Source of the DNA: Phylloscopus collybita
Taxonomy: Eukaryota > Chordata > Aves > Passeriformes > Phylloscopidae
Length of the DNA stretch: 64,000 nt
Assembly: GCA_027886175.1 (NCBI GenBank)
Contig: JAJNNQ010000040.1
Location: forward strand, 22,960,001 to 23,024,000
Direction: 5' to 3'
The number at the start of each line of letters is the position of its first letter. Position 1 is the first letter of the stretch. Shown here in pieces: positions 52,801 to 61,699 of the stretch. The notes beneath the pieces were generated by a model. That model worked only from the letters and a program-made list of their open reading frames with translations, was not told the DNA's origin and ran no database searches. The position numbers were made by a program, and so were the translations under genes.

Positions 52801-55800
52801 CAATGCATAAGTGTAGCCTCAAAATCCCAGTTCCTACTGAAAGTTCCACTTACTGTGTTTCAGCACAAGGATTTTTTGAGGATCTGATGGTTGGCACTCC
52901 ATCAGACGAAAGCTGCATTCCTGTTCATCTTGAGCAGACATTGAGTAAGAGGATTCTAATGCTATATTGAGAACATACTGAATATGAAGACAGATCTGAT
53001 CTAGCAAGTATTTGATGCTTTGGATGCCTTTGGAAGAATAGAAAAAGTAGGGAAAGCTTAGTCATTCTTTTCCAAACGCACTTTGACAGTTCTGACAAAT
53101 ACCCTGAATTTTTTATGGGGGTGTTTTTCCTTTGTTGCTGGTATCACAAACCCTATTTCTATTGTGCATGAACACTGGTGTAATTAAAAAATCACAAGTG
53201 GATCATTCACTGGATATGTGGTTTTCGTAGGCATTGTCTCTTCTAGCAACTGGCTTTTTGCTCAGCCTCATCACTGAGGATAATGTGCATAGACTTTTAA
53301 CTGGAACCAGCTATAAACTTACAGTCATTAAATTAAGATATGAATGTCTTTTTCTTAATTAAGGAGAAAAAAAATGCCGATAGTGACACAAATTTATATC
53401 TCTGAACCTTTTACAAACATTGTGGTTGTGCTTCATCATGGCCTGTAATTTTAGCAAAGATGTAAAATTGATTCTGTAGTTTTCTTGAATGCAGGGAAGC
53501 AGCTGGATGAGGGAGGGCATTAGGGAGAGTTGGACTAGTGGAGTCCTACTAGTAATTGTTAACAATACTGTGTTTTGAAGATTTCATATTTAACTTCTAT
53601 TGTACATAAACTGTGTAGTTATGTCAGTTAATATGCTATCACATAGAAAATGTACAAATGTCATCATCCCCATCTGTCATCTCTAAGGAACAAAAAATTA
53701 TTTGTGAAATTCCTTTATTTCTACAAAAACTCTGTTTATATAAATTTAAAAGCTTCTGTCATTCTAGTTTTTATTTACTCCATAAAAGTGTTATGGATTA
53801 AGTTTTCCTGAGGGGAAAAAAGGTAGTAGATTGACAAATTCACACATTACAGCTAAGCATTCAGAGCTATTACAATTTCTGCAATTATTCTAAATGATAC
53901 CGCAGTGGCTTGTTTTTCCAAAATTCCTAGTAGATTTTGCTTTAACTTCTTAGGTACACATGTTATCATCATTCTGTGTGTTGTTATTGGGATCTTGACT
54001 GTAATACCAACAATATATTGTGGCTGCAAGAAGCTAAGGAAAAACAACATACAGCTGCCTAAGTCTTTGGTAAGTTTTGTAGCTACTGTATCTTTTTGCC
54101 AATCTCTTGTTGTTTGTTTGGGTTTTTTTGGCTTTTTTACCGTGGTCGAATAGGTATTTAGAATATATGCCAGTCTAATATTCTGATTGCCTTTGCAACC
54201 AGATGCCTCTTAGTTTTTTAGGGCTAGACTTCAGTCTCTCTTTAACTGAAGTAGCAGTAGTTGGTCTAGTTTGAGTACTTGGTTCTTAAAGACTTAATAT
54301 GTGCACACGTAGGCAGGTTTGTGTTCACTCTAGTAGCAGAGACACAAAACCACAGGATCACTGACATGAGAAGACAATTTCTGAGGTCATCTACTCAAAC
54401 CCTTTTGCTCAAGTGCAAGAGCAGGTTAGCCATGAGCGTATCCAGTTGGCTTTTGAATACCTGAAAGGAAGGAGACTCCACAGCTACTGTGGGCAGTCTG
54501 TTCCAATCTTAAACCACCCTCACAGTTTTTCTTACATTCAGAAAAAATTCCGTGTGTTTCAGTTTGTGCCCATTTCCTTTTGTCCTCTCACAGGAGCTGT
54601 GAGATTCCTTCATTAAGTGCTAGTATTGGAATTCTGCGAATTGCTACAATATTCTTAGTCATGTGCAGAGGAAGGGGAGGGGGTAATAGTTCTGTAGGAA
54701 GAGGATAGAAGGACATGCAGAAGTCTGTTCTCACACTGAGCAGTCACAGGAAAGAGAAGTCAGCAGCTGCTCTATCTTAAAAACTTCCAGTAGGCTTCCC
54801 TAAAAGAGCAGCAGTGCTCCTTGGTTTTGTGTCAGACAAGGGTGGAGTATCTAAGAACTACTGTTGTAATGTTCTCCTGGTGTCATATTAGTCTCAAGGA
54901 CTGAGGTACCACAACTTCAAAGAGCTGCCACCTGAGGCAGTAGTAAACAGAAATCACAGCAAGAGTATCTTCTCAGTGGATGGACAAAGTCTCATTTATA
55001 GAGAGAGTGGACAGCAGTCTTCCATTCCATGTTCTTCAGTTTCAAAACCCTTTAAAATGACCTCTATGCTCAGGATCCCTCTGGAATCTGCGTTCTTTAG
55101 ACTAGAATATCAGGAGGCAAGATTGCTCTGACTAAATGAGATATCCAAGCCAGAGGTGGTCCCTTTGTAGTAAAGCAGTGATCTAGTTCACCAACTTGTG
55201 CAGCACAAGAAGATTGATCTTGTTCTGAAATTATATGCACTTTTGATCAGACAAAATGCTTTCTAAAATTCCTGTTTCTTTCCATGGACTGTGATGGAGC
55301 CAGGGGGCTAGTTTGGAGGTAGCCATTCACACTATAGGCTTTAAAAATCAGGTGAGAGAAAAGAGAAACCTCTCTGACATCTGCAGCTAGGGCCCGATAT
55401 CAAAACACACAGGCCTGTAGAGAAGCTGGAGATGTTTTGTCATCTTCACACCAGTATGTATTTGTCTGAATGTGTAACTTTGTGTCCTGTGTACATACAA
55501 CAGTAATTTCTTTGAAGACCATTCATTGTAGATGGCTCGTGCAGAATTAGAGTGCTGTGCTCAATGGATCCATGGTTATTTTGGCTTTCCAGTACCACTG
55601 GAAAGCCATCTAAAGGATCAGGAAGCAGAATATCATAAATAGAATGTGTGCTCCTTAACACCTGTGAGCTCCCTGATGCATGCTCCAACCTCACGCTTGA
55701 GCTCACCTTGTAGAAACTCATGTATGTGCCCATGTTTTCATTTTACTGGGCTAGATGTTACTTTGTGGTTCCTAGGTTCCAGTAGCACAGTATGGTTCAC

Positions 55801-57353
55801 ATGCTACATCATATTTTATTGTTAAGGAGCTGAATGAAGCCTATAACTGTTTATAAATATTGTTAGCTAGGTGACCAGGCACGGAGACAAGCTCCCCTGG
55901 GAAGCAGTCACTGCCCAAATCCTGTTCAAGAAGCATTTGGCCCATGCTCTGAGATACGTGGTTTAACTCCTAGGTTGCCCTGGGTGGAGTCAGGAGGTAG
56001 ACACTGATTCTTGTGGGTCCCTTCCAAATCAGGATATTCTATATTTCTCTCCATTTCCAATGAGGTCTCTAATGACAAATATAAGTTGTAGAGCTCCTAG
56101 ACTACCTAGAGGTAGTTTCAATACAGTGGGTATTTTACATTCATTACAAATTTTACATTTGTGGGAATGTCAAATGAGCAGTTGATAACTTAATTATATA
56201 TATTTTATGGTTAATCATATATAAAGTAATGAACAAACAATTTAAACAATTAGTATGAATGCTAAGTTTAATTATATTGCATTATCTCTATAGACTTCAG
56301 GCACTTGGAGCCTGTCACTGACCTTTGAGTATGGACTAGGCGTTTCTTTCTGTACTGGTTTTGATCGTTGTGCCTTATCTGAGCTTGTCTGTAAATAGAA
56401 TATCTAGGGAGTTTTTCCATCTGTTAAAAGGCTGGGCAAGATTTCCTACCTTAGGACTGCTGTGTTTCAGTGATCTGCGTCCTGGCAGCTTTAAGTATAT
56501 GCTAAATTTTGAGAAAGTCATTTGAGTGACTTCCAGCAACTTGGAATTTTCCAACAGAAGGAAAAATAAAGAGTAACCATCAAGCAGCTACCTTTGCTAG
56601 TCTTAGAGAAAAGAAAAAGAAATCCATTGCCAATTAGAGCTCCAGAGCTTTTATACTGTCTTATCTATGCTGTTTGTGACTCCCAAGAATTACATATCAG
56701 TCGTGTCTGGGTCCTACTTCCACAGTGCAGCTGTCATTTGGTATAGGCAATGAATGATTGTCTTAACCAGAAAACATGTTTGTTTAAATGTTTAAACATC
56801 ATGATAAACAGTAGGGATCCCACCAGAATATGCATCTGTGAAATGGGACAGATTCCTTTCCAAGACTTCGCGTTAGTCTTCTGCTTGGATCAAAGGAATC
56901 TGATATTTCAGCGGTTCAGCTGTAGTTAAAACTTCATTTTATTTATCTCACAAAAAGTACTGCAGGAGGCTGTCTCTTTCCACCCATTGTCTTCAGTCAT
57001 TGCAATTTGTCCTGTGGCTATTCCTGTACTAGATTTTTGTTCTAAGATTTGTGATAAGGGCTTACCCACTTTCAAAGGAACCTGGCCATAATTTTCTGAT
57101 ATGCTATGGGCATCTCTCTCTGCTGTAATTTCCCTGTCTTTTTCTTCAATGTCTTTTATCTTTGAATGGTGGCAAATATTTTTGTGAGTAGAAAACATCT
57201 ACTCTATAAGAGAAAAGTGAAAGTTGAGTCTTAAGCCTTCTTATCTGTTATCTGCTGGTCCTTTTTCTGATTCTGACAGGAATGACAAGGCTATGTTCTC
57301 TCTTTGTGGAACACTTAAGGATATTCACTAAACACTTGGGAATTTTCCTTGCA

Positions 57354-57394
<41 letters not shown>

Positions 57395-60300
57395 TTATAC
57401 AACATATATTTTTGATGTGGAGAAACAAATTGTTACTGTACATATTGGCTGACACGTGCCACAAATAATTGTCGTCTCACAAGAGAGAAGCTGCTTCATT
57501 ACTTTTGTGAAAACTTTTTTTTTTTTTTCCCTGTGAGCATCTATAGGAGGCAGTAGCATAGTCTTCTCTTTATAATTTATATAGCATTAATGTTTTGTGG
57601 AACCTTGCAAAGGCCACAGAGATTTTTGCCATCACCCTAATAAGATTTGAAATGAGTTCTCAAAATCTCCTTCATGAAATGTGCATGAAAATTCCTTGGA
57701 ATTCATAGGTGGACAAGTCATTAGAAAAGGGAGTAAAGAAAGAATTTGTTAGTTTCCTTAACTGTTATGGGTTCCTTGGAATACGTTATTTATCCGTTTC
57801 CTTGAGCCTGATTCTCAGTGTGTCTCCTTATTCTGTTGAGACACTGAAAAGACCTGAAAGCTCAGGTGCTGTTGTTGGAGACAGGAAGTTATGTGAGTAC
57901 CTGCACATGCCAGGAAATACTGCTGATACCCATCTTAAGATCACTGGCTGTCAGTTTGCTAGTATTAGGTAATGTGAATAAAAGAAAATACTAACCCATA
58001 GTAAATATTTTTCTTCAAATAGCAACCCTATCTTGATTGCCCTTGTTGCTTAAGATCTTTGGAATGTTACTGTAATGAGCATTTAGTTACAGTAATAAGC
58101 TGTGCTTCTTGTCTTTGAAGCTAGAAACAACCACACGAGTTGCTAAGCTGTCTTGTCGTGACTCAGTGACTCTTGAAAAACCTTTGGTACCAGGAAACAC
58201 ACAGAAGTTTTTTTCTTCTGATCGCTTCCTTCTTTCGTGAATGGGAATAGGAGTGTCTTTGCATCATCTTGCCTTGGTCAGAAACTTTTCAAGAGAAAAA
58301 ATGGGTTTCCTTTTTTGAGAAGTCTTGGATGTAGTTGTACAGAGAATATGTATTTTATGCATAACATCTCTAAGTATTGCCAGTGCTCACTGAAATGCTG
58401 GACCTGTGTAGAATGCAAGGTGATCCCTTAACACATTTTAAGATTATGATTTTTTAGAGCTGTGTGAAAATCCTAAAAGGACAGAAGCAGGAACTCATTG
58501 TGTTTTGTTTTTAATTTCAGTTTAGTGTGTTGAGGAGAGGTGGAAAGCTGGAAATGCAGCTTTTGACTGTGGTTTCTGTGTTGTAATTCACATTCCTCAA
58601 GTATTCCACCTTACACAGGGAATTGCCTTCTCTTGTAACTTGCTGTTAAGATTTTTCCTAACCCCCACCCCAAAAAACTATAGATGTTGGTCCCTTCAAG
58701 ATCAGTGTTGTATAGCATAAGTACCCAGTATTTTGGATATATCTCAAATATACCTGTATAAAGAGATTCTAAAAAAGTACATTAATCCTTTAAGGTGTTC
58801 TTAATATTTCCAGTATCTACCCATTAATGATTGTAATCTGTTACTTGCAAATAACTTCTTAAGCATCTGCTTCTTATGAATGAATGGTTTCCATCAATTT
58901 TCATGGAAATTACTCTGGACATTCTTTGTGTAGTATTCTGTTTCCATATCAGAAAATGAAGATCCAGAGACACTGATGGTTGAGTGGCAGCCAGGTTGTA
59001 GTGTGTTAGGAGCCACCTGAATGCACTTTTCAGTGGCAACCCTTGATTCTCCAGGGGATTGCCTCACCCAAGTGATGTTGACACAGCTGTTTGTAAAACT
59101 AACTAAGATGGCCAGTAACTGCTATTCAGGGAGTGTTTGCTTGACTTGTGGTGGTGTTTTTTGTTTGCCTGTTGCCTTACAATAAAAACATTGTAATACT
59201 TTTATTGGTCCAGCCTTAACCACAGAGTAGCATCAACAGCTATCAGGGCTACTGAGGGGTAAGATAAGGGGACTGAAGTGAGAGATGAAGGCAATTTCTA
59301 ATGAAGTCAGCTCACTCTGAAGGTATGAATGTAAAGCTACAATCTCACAACCTTCTAAACAGGGAAGACTCTTGAAAAGCACAGTCAGATTGGATCATCT
59401 GGTTTTGATGGCCCTCTCAGTTCTCACACTTACACAGACTGGGAGGTTCTTTGTGCCTATTTGTAATTTTTCTTAATGTCATTTTACTTCTTCTTTCCTC
59501 CTCCTGTGTACATCTTTCTTCCAAATTTTTCTCCATCTGAATTTTCAGACAGATTAATTTTTTTTGCAAAGATCTGAAAAAACAATGATTGTGTATTTTA
59601 TTAAGAAAGTCACAGATCTATAATGATACTGTGTGATACACATACATAGTGAATTATGAAACTTGTGAAAGGACACTATTAACTCTTTCTCCCTAGGTGT
59701 TCTGTTATCTTTAGGGAACACCATCAAATAGCTGAAATTTTACCTACTTTGTTTTTCATGTGTAGGTACTCTTGAAAAGATTGAAAAAAAAAAAGGCTAA
59801 AGAATCTAAGCAGCCTGAAGGCATATGGTAATTGTTTAAAACAAGCTGGGGCCTGGCCATTGAAAGAATTCATATGATCAGCCTGTGGAAGGATTTCAAA
59901 GTGAAACATTAAAGTTCGTTACAGCATTGAGGGTCTGCTTAGTGGCTCTGTGAAATAAGTTGGGAGACTTCAGCATAGATGCAGTCACTGAGTATGTTGT
60001 TCACTTACCTTCTGGTTGAGGCAGGTGCCAGAAATTATCACAGCCTGTAAGCTACACTCACTAGCTACAGAGTATGAAAGGTTTCCCCAGCTGAAGAGTA
60101 TTATGTCTTTTTCTTCTTTTGCTGTTTTTCTCTATGTTGGAAACTTCAAAATATAGTGGGTGACATGAAATGGGTTTGCTCCTTGCAAATATGCTTGCCT
60201 AGAGAAAGCATTTTTGAGATCCTGCAAACAAGTGTTACTGGAACAGTTAAACTCGTGGACATAAGCCAATGACTATGCCAGATTTTAATTTTGCAGTTCT

Positions 60301-60913
60301 GTATCAGAATTGGTTATAATGATGTTAAATATGTTATTATCAACTTACATGTTTTTCCAACTTTAAACTCAAAGTTGTTTGTGGTTTGTTGTTCTTTTTT
60401 TTTCCCATTTAGGTCATTGTGATGAGAAACCTGAACACAGGTGCCTTCCTGGGGACGAGATCAGAGAGGAAGTATATATCCGTAATTAGCTTCCCATCCA
60501 GCCACTCGGAGTTGCCAGTGAATAATGAAGTAACCTTGCTGGGGATAGAGCCAGGAGAACAAACTGTTAGTCCTGAGAATTCCTGTGACATAGAATCTTC
60601 TGTCCCTTCCCCAGAGGCACCGGCCAAAGCAGAGGAAGTGCCTGTGCAGGAAAGCACAGAGGAAGTCTCTTTGGATGCTGATGAACAAAATTGTGTAGTA
60701 AAAGAGAGTTACTTCACTTCTGACAATAGCCAAATGGATATTTGCAGTAAGTCTTCAGGGTCAGAGATCTCTACAACAGGAACACAGCAAACAGTCAGTC
60801 CGAGCAGCTGCTTCAAGTTTTCTGGCTATGACAAGCCTCATGTTCCATTAGATATGTTGATGTTAGATGTTGGTGAAGAGCAGCCTGTGAATGCTTACAG
60901 GCCAGCTGAGTAG
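40429..60913 (+). CDS. IFNGR1: Interferon gamma receptor 1 (ligand-binding chain), seven coding exons
   Basis: Spliced coding sequence: 40429-40516, 49851-49965, 50368-50540, 51932-52080, 52773-52944, 53954-54069 and 60413-60913 (stop TAG at 60911). It gives 437 residues; human IFNGR1 has 489. All introns are GT-AG with phases 1-2-1-0-1-0, as in class II cytokine receptors. Residues 1-19 or so form a signal peptide. Residues about 31-125 and 126-230 are the two fibronectin-III-like domains, with sequons at N74, N80, N134, N174 and N183. Residues 236-255 form the membrane helix, followed by a basic stop-transfer stretch. LPKS lies at 267-270 and YDKPH at 410-414; in mammals these bind JAK1 and STAT1. 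The protein should sit in the plasma membrane, bind interferon-gamma and pair with IFNGR2. Identity rests on the GKIGPPKL and GYDKPHV blocks and the exon plan. The cytoplasmic tail, about 180 residues, is shorter than the human one. IL10RB, IFNAR and IL20RA are excluded by the YDKPH tail. Confidence 0.96.
42127..42622 (-). mobile_element. CR1 LINE fragment, antisense, in IFNGR1 intron 1
   Basis: The order of motifs is that of a reversed CR1: GATCAGGTTGGAAGTGACTT, GACTCCACAGCCTCTCTGGG, GATGAGGTCCCCTCTTGG, CCCAAGTCCCTCAGTCTTTC and TGGACCTGCTCCACAAGCTC. It is about 500 bases of the 3' UTR and final coding part, with small indels. Confidence 0.88.
42698..42724. repeat. (TA)n microsatellite in intron 1
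   Basis: A perfect TA run of about 13 units, 75 bases beyond the antisense CR1 copy in IFNGR1 intron 1. Confidence 0.95.
44309..44720. mobile_element. LTR fragment of an avian endogenous retrovirus, in IFNGR1 intron 1
   Basis: It begins TGTCATGGTTTAAGC and continues with ACACAGCTGCTTGTTCGCTC, GGGGAGAGAATCAGAAGGCT, GAGATAAAGATGGTTTAATA, AGCAAAGCAAAACAAGGAAT, CACTGCTTCCCATGGGTAGG, CAGGTGTTCAGCCATCTCCA and TTACTTGGGAAGACAAGCAC. This ordered set is a widespread avian LTR that I recognise. It includes a run of 12 C at 44603-44614. The right end is uncertain and no viral coding sequence follows. Confidence 0.78.
45215..45336 (+). mobile_element. CR1 LINE 3' end, sense, in IFNGR1 intron 1
   Basis: The copy ends GTGGGTCCCTTCCAACTCAG followed by AATATTCTGTGAAT, the diagnostic CR1 3' terminus with its short ATTCTGTGA repeat. 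The 5' limit is not sharp. Confidence 0.75.
47770..48465 (-). mobile_element. CR1 LINE internal fragment, antisense, in IFNGR1 intron 1
   Basis: This is the reverse complement of the middle of CR1 open reading frame 2: GGCAAATTTGCCCAAGGTGC, TGGGCCCCAGGGAACACTGA, GACAGTATCAAAAGCTGTAC, AAAATCCAGAAAGAGTATAT, CAGGTGCTGAGGTTAGGCTA and AGCAGGGACCTCCCCAAACC all occur in the expected order. It is strongly diverged, with a local duplication near 47960-48010. No intact frame remains. Confidence 0.85.
49851..49965 (+). CDS. IFNGR1: IFNGR1 coding exon 2 (first half of ectodomain D1)
   Basis: The acceptor is a TTCATTCTAG and the donor is AA/GTAAGT, phase 1 in and phase 2 out. The exon encodes residues 30-67, with the PSPTEIVVTSENFKTVLHW strand pattern typical of the first fibronectin-III-like domain of cytokine receptors. 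W49 fits the conserved tryptophan of the domain core. Confidence 0.93.
50118..50300 (-). mobile_element. CR1 LINE 3' fragment, antisense, in IFNGR1 intron 2
   Basis: It shows GGTTGAGGTTGGCAGGAAAC, CTGGAGGTCATCTGGTCCAA, then GAGCAGGTCATCCATGATTA and GATTCCACAGCCTACCTGGG in order. It fills nearly half of the 402-base intron 2 and ends only about 70 bases before exon 3. Confidence 0.85.
50368..50540 (+). CDS. IFNGR1: IFNGR1 coding exon 3 (second half of ectodomain D1)
   Basis: The acceptor is TTTTACAG and the donor is CATG/GTAAGT, phase 2 in and phase 1 out. It encodes residues 68-125. C78 and C86 are eight residues apart, matching the small disulfide loop of mammalian D1, with sequons N74 and N80 beside it. 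The WLRVKAVVGSQQSEY segment is the recognisable family core. C93 is an extra cysteine not expected from the human protein. The human cysteine before the D1-D2 linker is replaced by Q123. Confidence 0.94.
50541..51931 (+). other. IFNGR1: IFNGR1 intron 3, no repeat recognised
   Basis: This 1.4 kb phase 1 intron has a GTAAGT donor and a TTGCAG acceptor. It holds no element I recognise and no convincing extra exon. The open frame at 51045-51233 has no family resemblance. Confidence 0.8.
51932..52080 (+). CDS. IFNGR1: IFNGR1 coding exon 4 (first half of ectodomain D2)
   Basis: The acceptor is GTTGCAG and the donor is GAG/GTAGGT, phase 1 in and phase 0 out. It encodes residues 126-175 and opens with GKIGPPKLNLS, the strongest single match to mammalian IFNGR1. 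C155 aligns best with a human cysteine whose disulfide partner is missing here. The exon is shorter than its human counterpart because the loop after the IDIFH-like strand is reduced. Confidence 0.94.
52081..52772 (+). other. IFNGR1: IFNGR1 intron 4, nothing recognised
   Basis: This 692-base phase 0 intron has a GTAGGT donor and a pyrimidine-rich acceptor. It is AT-rich, and I see no repeat or gene in it. Confidence 0.8.
52773..52944 (+). CDS. IFNGR1: IFNGR1 coding exon 5 (second half of ectodomain D2)
   Basis: The acceptor follows a pyrimidine run ending TTTTTTTCAG and the donor is TTGA/GTAAGA, phase 0 in and phase 1 out. It encodes residues 176-232. C184-C189 and C203-C223 reproduce the two D2 disulfides known from the human receptor, and YCVSAQG matches the conserved YCVSAEG strand. 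A sequon spans the exon 4/5 junction (N174). Confidence 0.94.
52945..53953 (+). other. IFNGR1: IFNGR1 intron 5, nothing recognised
   Basis: This 1.0 kb phase 1 intron has a GTAAGA donor and CTTCTTAG acceptor. It is AT-rich, with no recognisable repeat or extra exon. Confidence 0.8.
53954..54069 (+). CDS. IFNGR1: IFNGR1 coding exon 6 (transmembrane helix and LPKS motif)
   Basis: The acceptor is CTTCTTAG and the donor is TTG/GTAAGT, phase 1 in and phase 0 out. It encodes residues 233-271: about 20 hydrophobic residues (236-255), a cysteine pair, the basic KKLRK stop-transfer stretch, and then LPKSL. LPKS is the membrane-proximal JAK1-binding motif of mammalian IFNGR1. Confidence 0.94.
54340..54600 (-). 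mobile_element. CR1 LINE 3' fragment, antisense, in IFNGR1 intron 6
   Basis: Reverse CR1 landmarks: GAGGTCATCTACTCAAACCC, AAGAGCAGGTTAGCCATGAG, GGAGACTCCACAGCTACTGT and CTGTTCCAATCTTAAACCAC. It is related to the copy in intron 2 and inserted about 270 bases after exon 6. Confidence 0.82.
55868..56050 (+). mobile_element. CR1 LINE 3' end, sense, in IFNGR1 intron 6
   Basis: The copy shows CTGGGAAGCAGTCACTGCCC, CAAGAAGCATTTGGCCCATG and TGTGGGTCCCTTCCAAATCA, then GGATATTCTATATTTCT, the CR1 3' terminus. It is diverged. Confidence 0.75.
57358..57393. repeat. Poly-T tract, 36 bases, in intron 6
   Basis: An unbroken run of 36 T follows GCAGCTC. It could be a simple repeat or a collapsed or expanded homopolymer in the assembly. 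A second T run (about 13) lies at 57516. Confidence 0.95.
60413..60913 (+). CDS. IFNGR1: IFNGR1 coding exon 7 (cytoplasmic signalling tail)
   Basis: The acceptor is a long T-rich tract ending CCCATTTAG, phase 0. It encodes residues 272-437 and ends at TAG. The tail is acidic and rich in serine, threonine and glutamate. GYDKPHVPLDML near the C terminus (Y410) is the STAT1-docking tyrosine motif of mammals, and the chain ends NAYRPAE, like the mammalian GYRPTE segment. Human IFNGR1 continues about six residues further. Y292 in KYISVIS matches the human KYVSLIT position. Confidence 0.95.
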   Translation, partial: VIVMRNLNTGAFLGTRSERKYISVISFPSSHSELPVNNEVTLLGIEPGEQTVSPENSCDIESSVPSPEAPAKAEEVPVQESTEEVSLDADEQNCVVKESYFTSDNSQMDICSKSSGSEISTTGTQQTVSPSSCFKFSGYDKPHVPLDMLMLDVGEEQPVNAYRPAE

Positions 60914-61395
60914 CTGGGGTAACTGAACTGCATAACCACAACTCAGAAAGAACTAAAGGTTATGGAAAGTCTGGGTTAAATTGTGACCATCTACAAGTTG
61001 TACTTGTTCTGATCAGTACACATTTGAAAATAGTACCTGAAAATGGCATAAAAAGTGTGGGGCAATTTCATAATAACACTTTTTGAAATGCTTTTATATA
61101 TGATATAACTCATTACTTTTCTATCTGAAATAGTGCTGTGCTTTTTTATGAATACTCTATAGAAAATATACCATCGACTATAGAACAGCAGCTGTACCAC
61201 TATTCACTTCTGCTTCAAATCTTGTTCAAAATTAGTTCAACAAACATAATACTTAAGAAATCCTTCACTTGATATGATAGACATGTGCAAGAAATGTTTG
61301 AGAGTTTTTAATGTTATTGGAGGTATACTCTTGCTTATCTTTTTCTTTTGAAGAGTATTTTTATATTAAATAAAATGCTCGTATTTCTTTTTAAT
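60914..61395 (+). other. IFNGR1: IFNGR1 3' untranslated region
   Basis: This segment runs from the stop codon to just past the AATAAA at 61369. It is AT-rich with no repeats seen. The end is estimated as 15-25 bases beyond the signal, where a T-rich stretch follows. Further downstream signals cannot be excluded. Confidence 0.75.
61369..61374 (+). terminator. IFNGR1: Polyadenylation signal AATAAA for IFNGR1
   Basis: A canonical AATAAA lies 456 bases after the stop codon, overlapping an upstream ATTAAA, with a T-rich element about 15 bases downstream. It is the first canonical AATAAA seen after the stop and the best candidate for the 3' end. Confidence 0.75.
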
Positions 61396-61459
61396 AAGAC
61401 TATGCCTTTAAGCTCTTCCTGTGTATCTTAAGAATTTGATTCCATGTCAAAGAAGTAAG

Positions 61460-61696
61460 AAGTAATGGCTATAAACTAAGAACACAAGAAGTTCACCTCA
61501 GCATGAGGAAGAATTTCTTTGCATTAAGGGTGCATGGCAGAACATTGGAAGAGGCTGCCCAAGGAGATGGTGGAGTCTCCCTCTCTGAAGACATTCAAAA
61601 CCCACCTGAACTCATTCCTGTGTCACCTGCTCTAGGTAACCCTGCCTTGCCAGATGATTTCCAGAGGTTCCTTCCAATCCTAACAATTCTGTGAAA
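61460..61696 (+). mobile_element. CR1 LINE 3' end, sense, just downstream of IFNGR1
   Basis: A clear CR1 3' segment: CTCAGCATGAGGAAGAATTT, AACATTGGAAGAGGCTGCCC, GAGATGGTGGAGTCTCCCTC, TCCAGAGGTTCCTTCCAATC and the end AACAATTCTGTGAAA. It starts about 65 bases beyond the estimated polyadenylation site and lies in the same orientation as the gene. Confidence 0.88.
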
Positions 61697-61699
61697 GTA

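Larger units (their letters stand above)
54070..60412 (+). other. IFNGR1: IFNGR1 intron 6 (6.3 kb)
   Basis: Phase 0 intron between the transmembrane exon and the cytoplasmic exon. It contains CR1 fragments at 54340 (antisense) and 55868 (sense) and a 36-base T run at 57358. I see no additional exon or RNA gene in the remaining sequence. Confidence 0.85.

Noticed and set aside
61503..61694. A 63-residue frame after IFNGR1 with a plausible-looking protein
   Set aside because: It lies entirely within a CR1 3' end.
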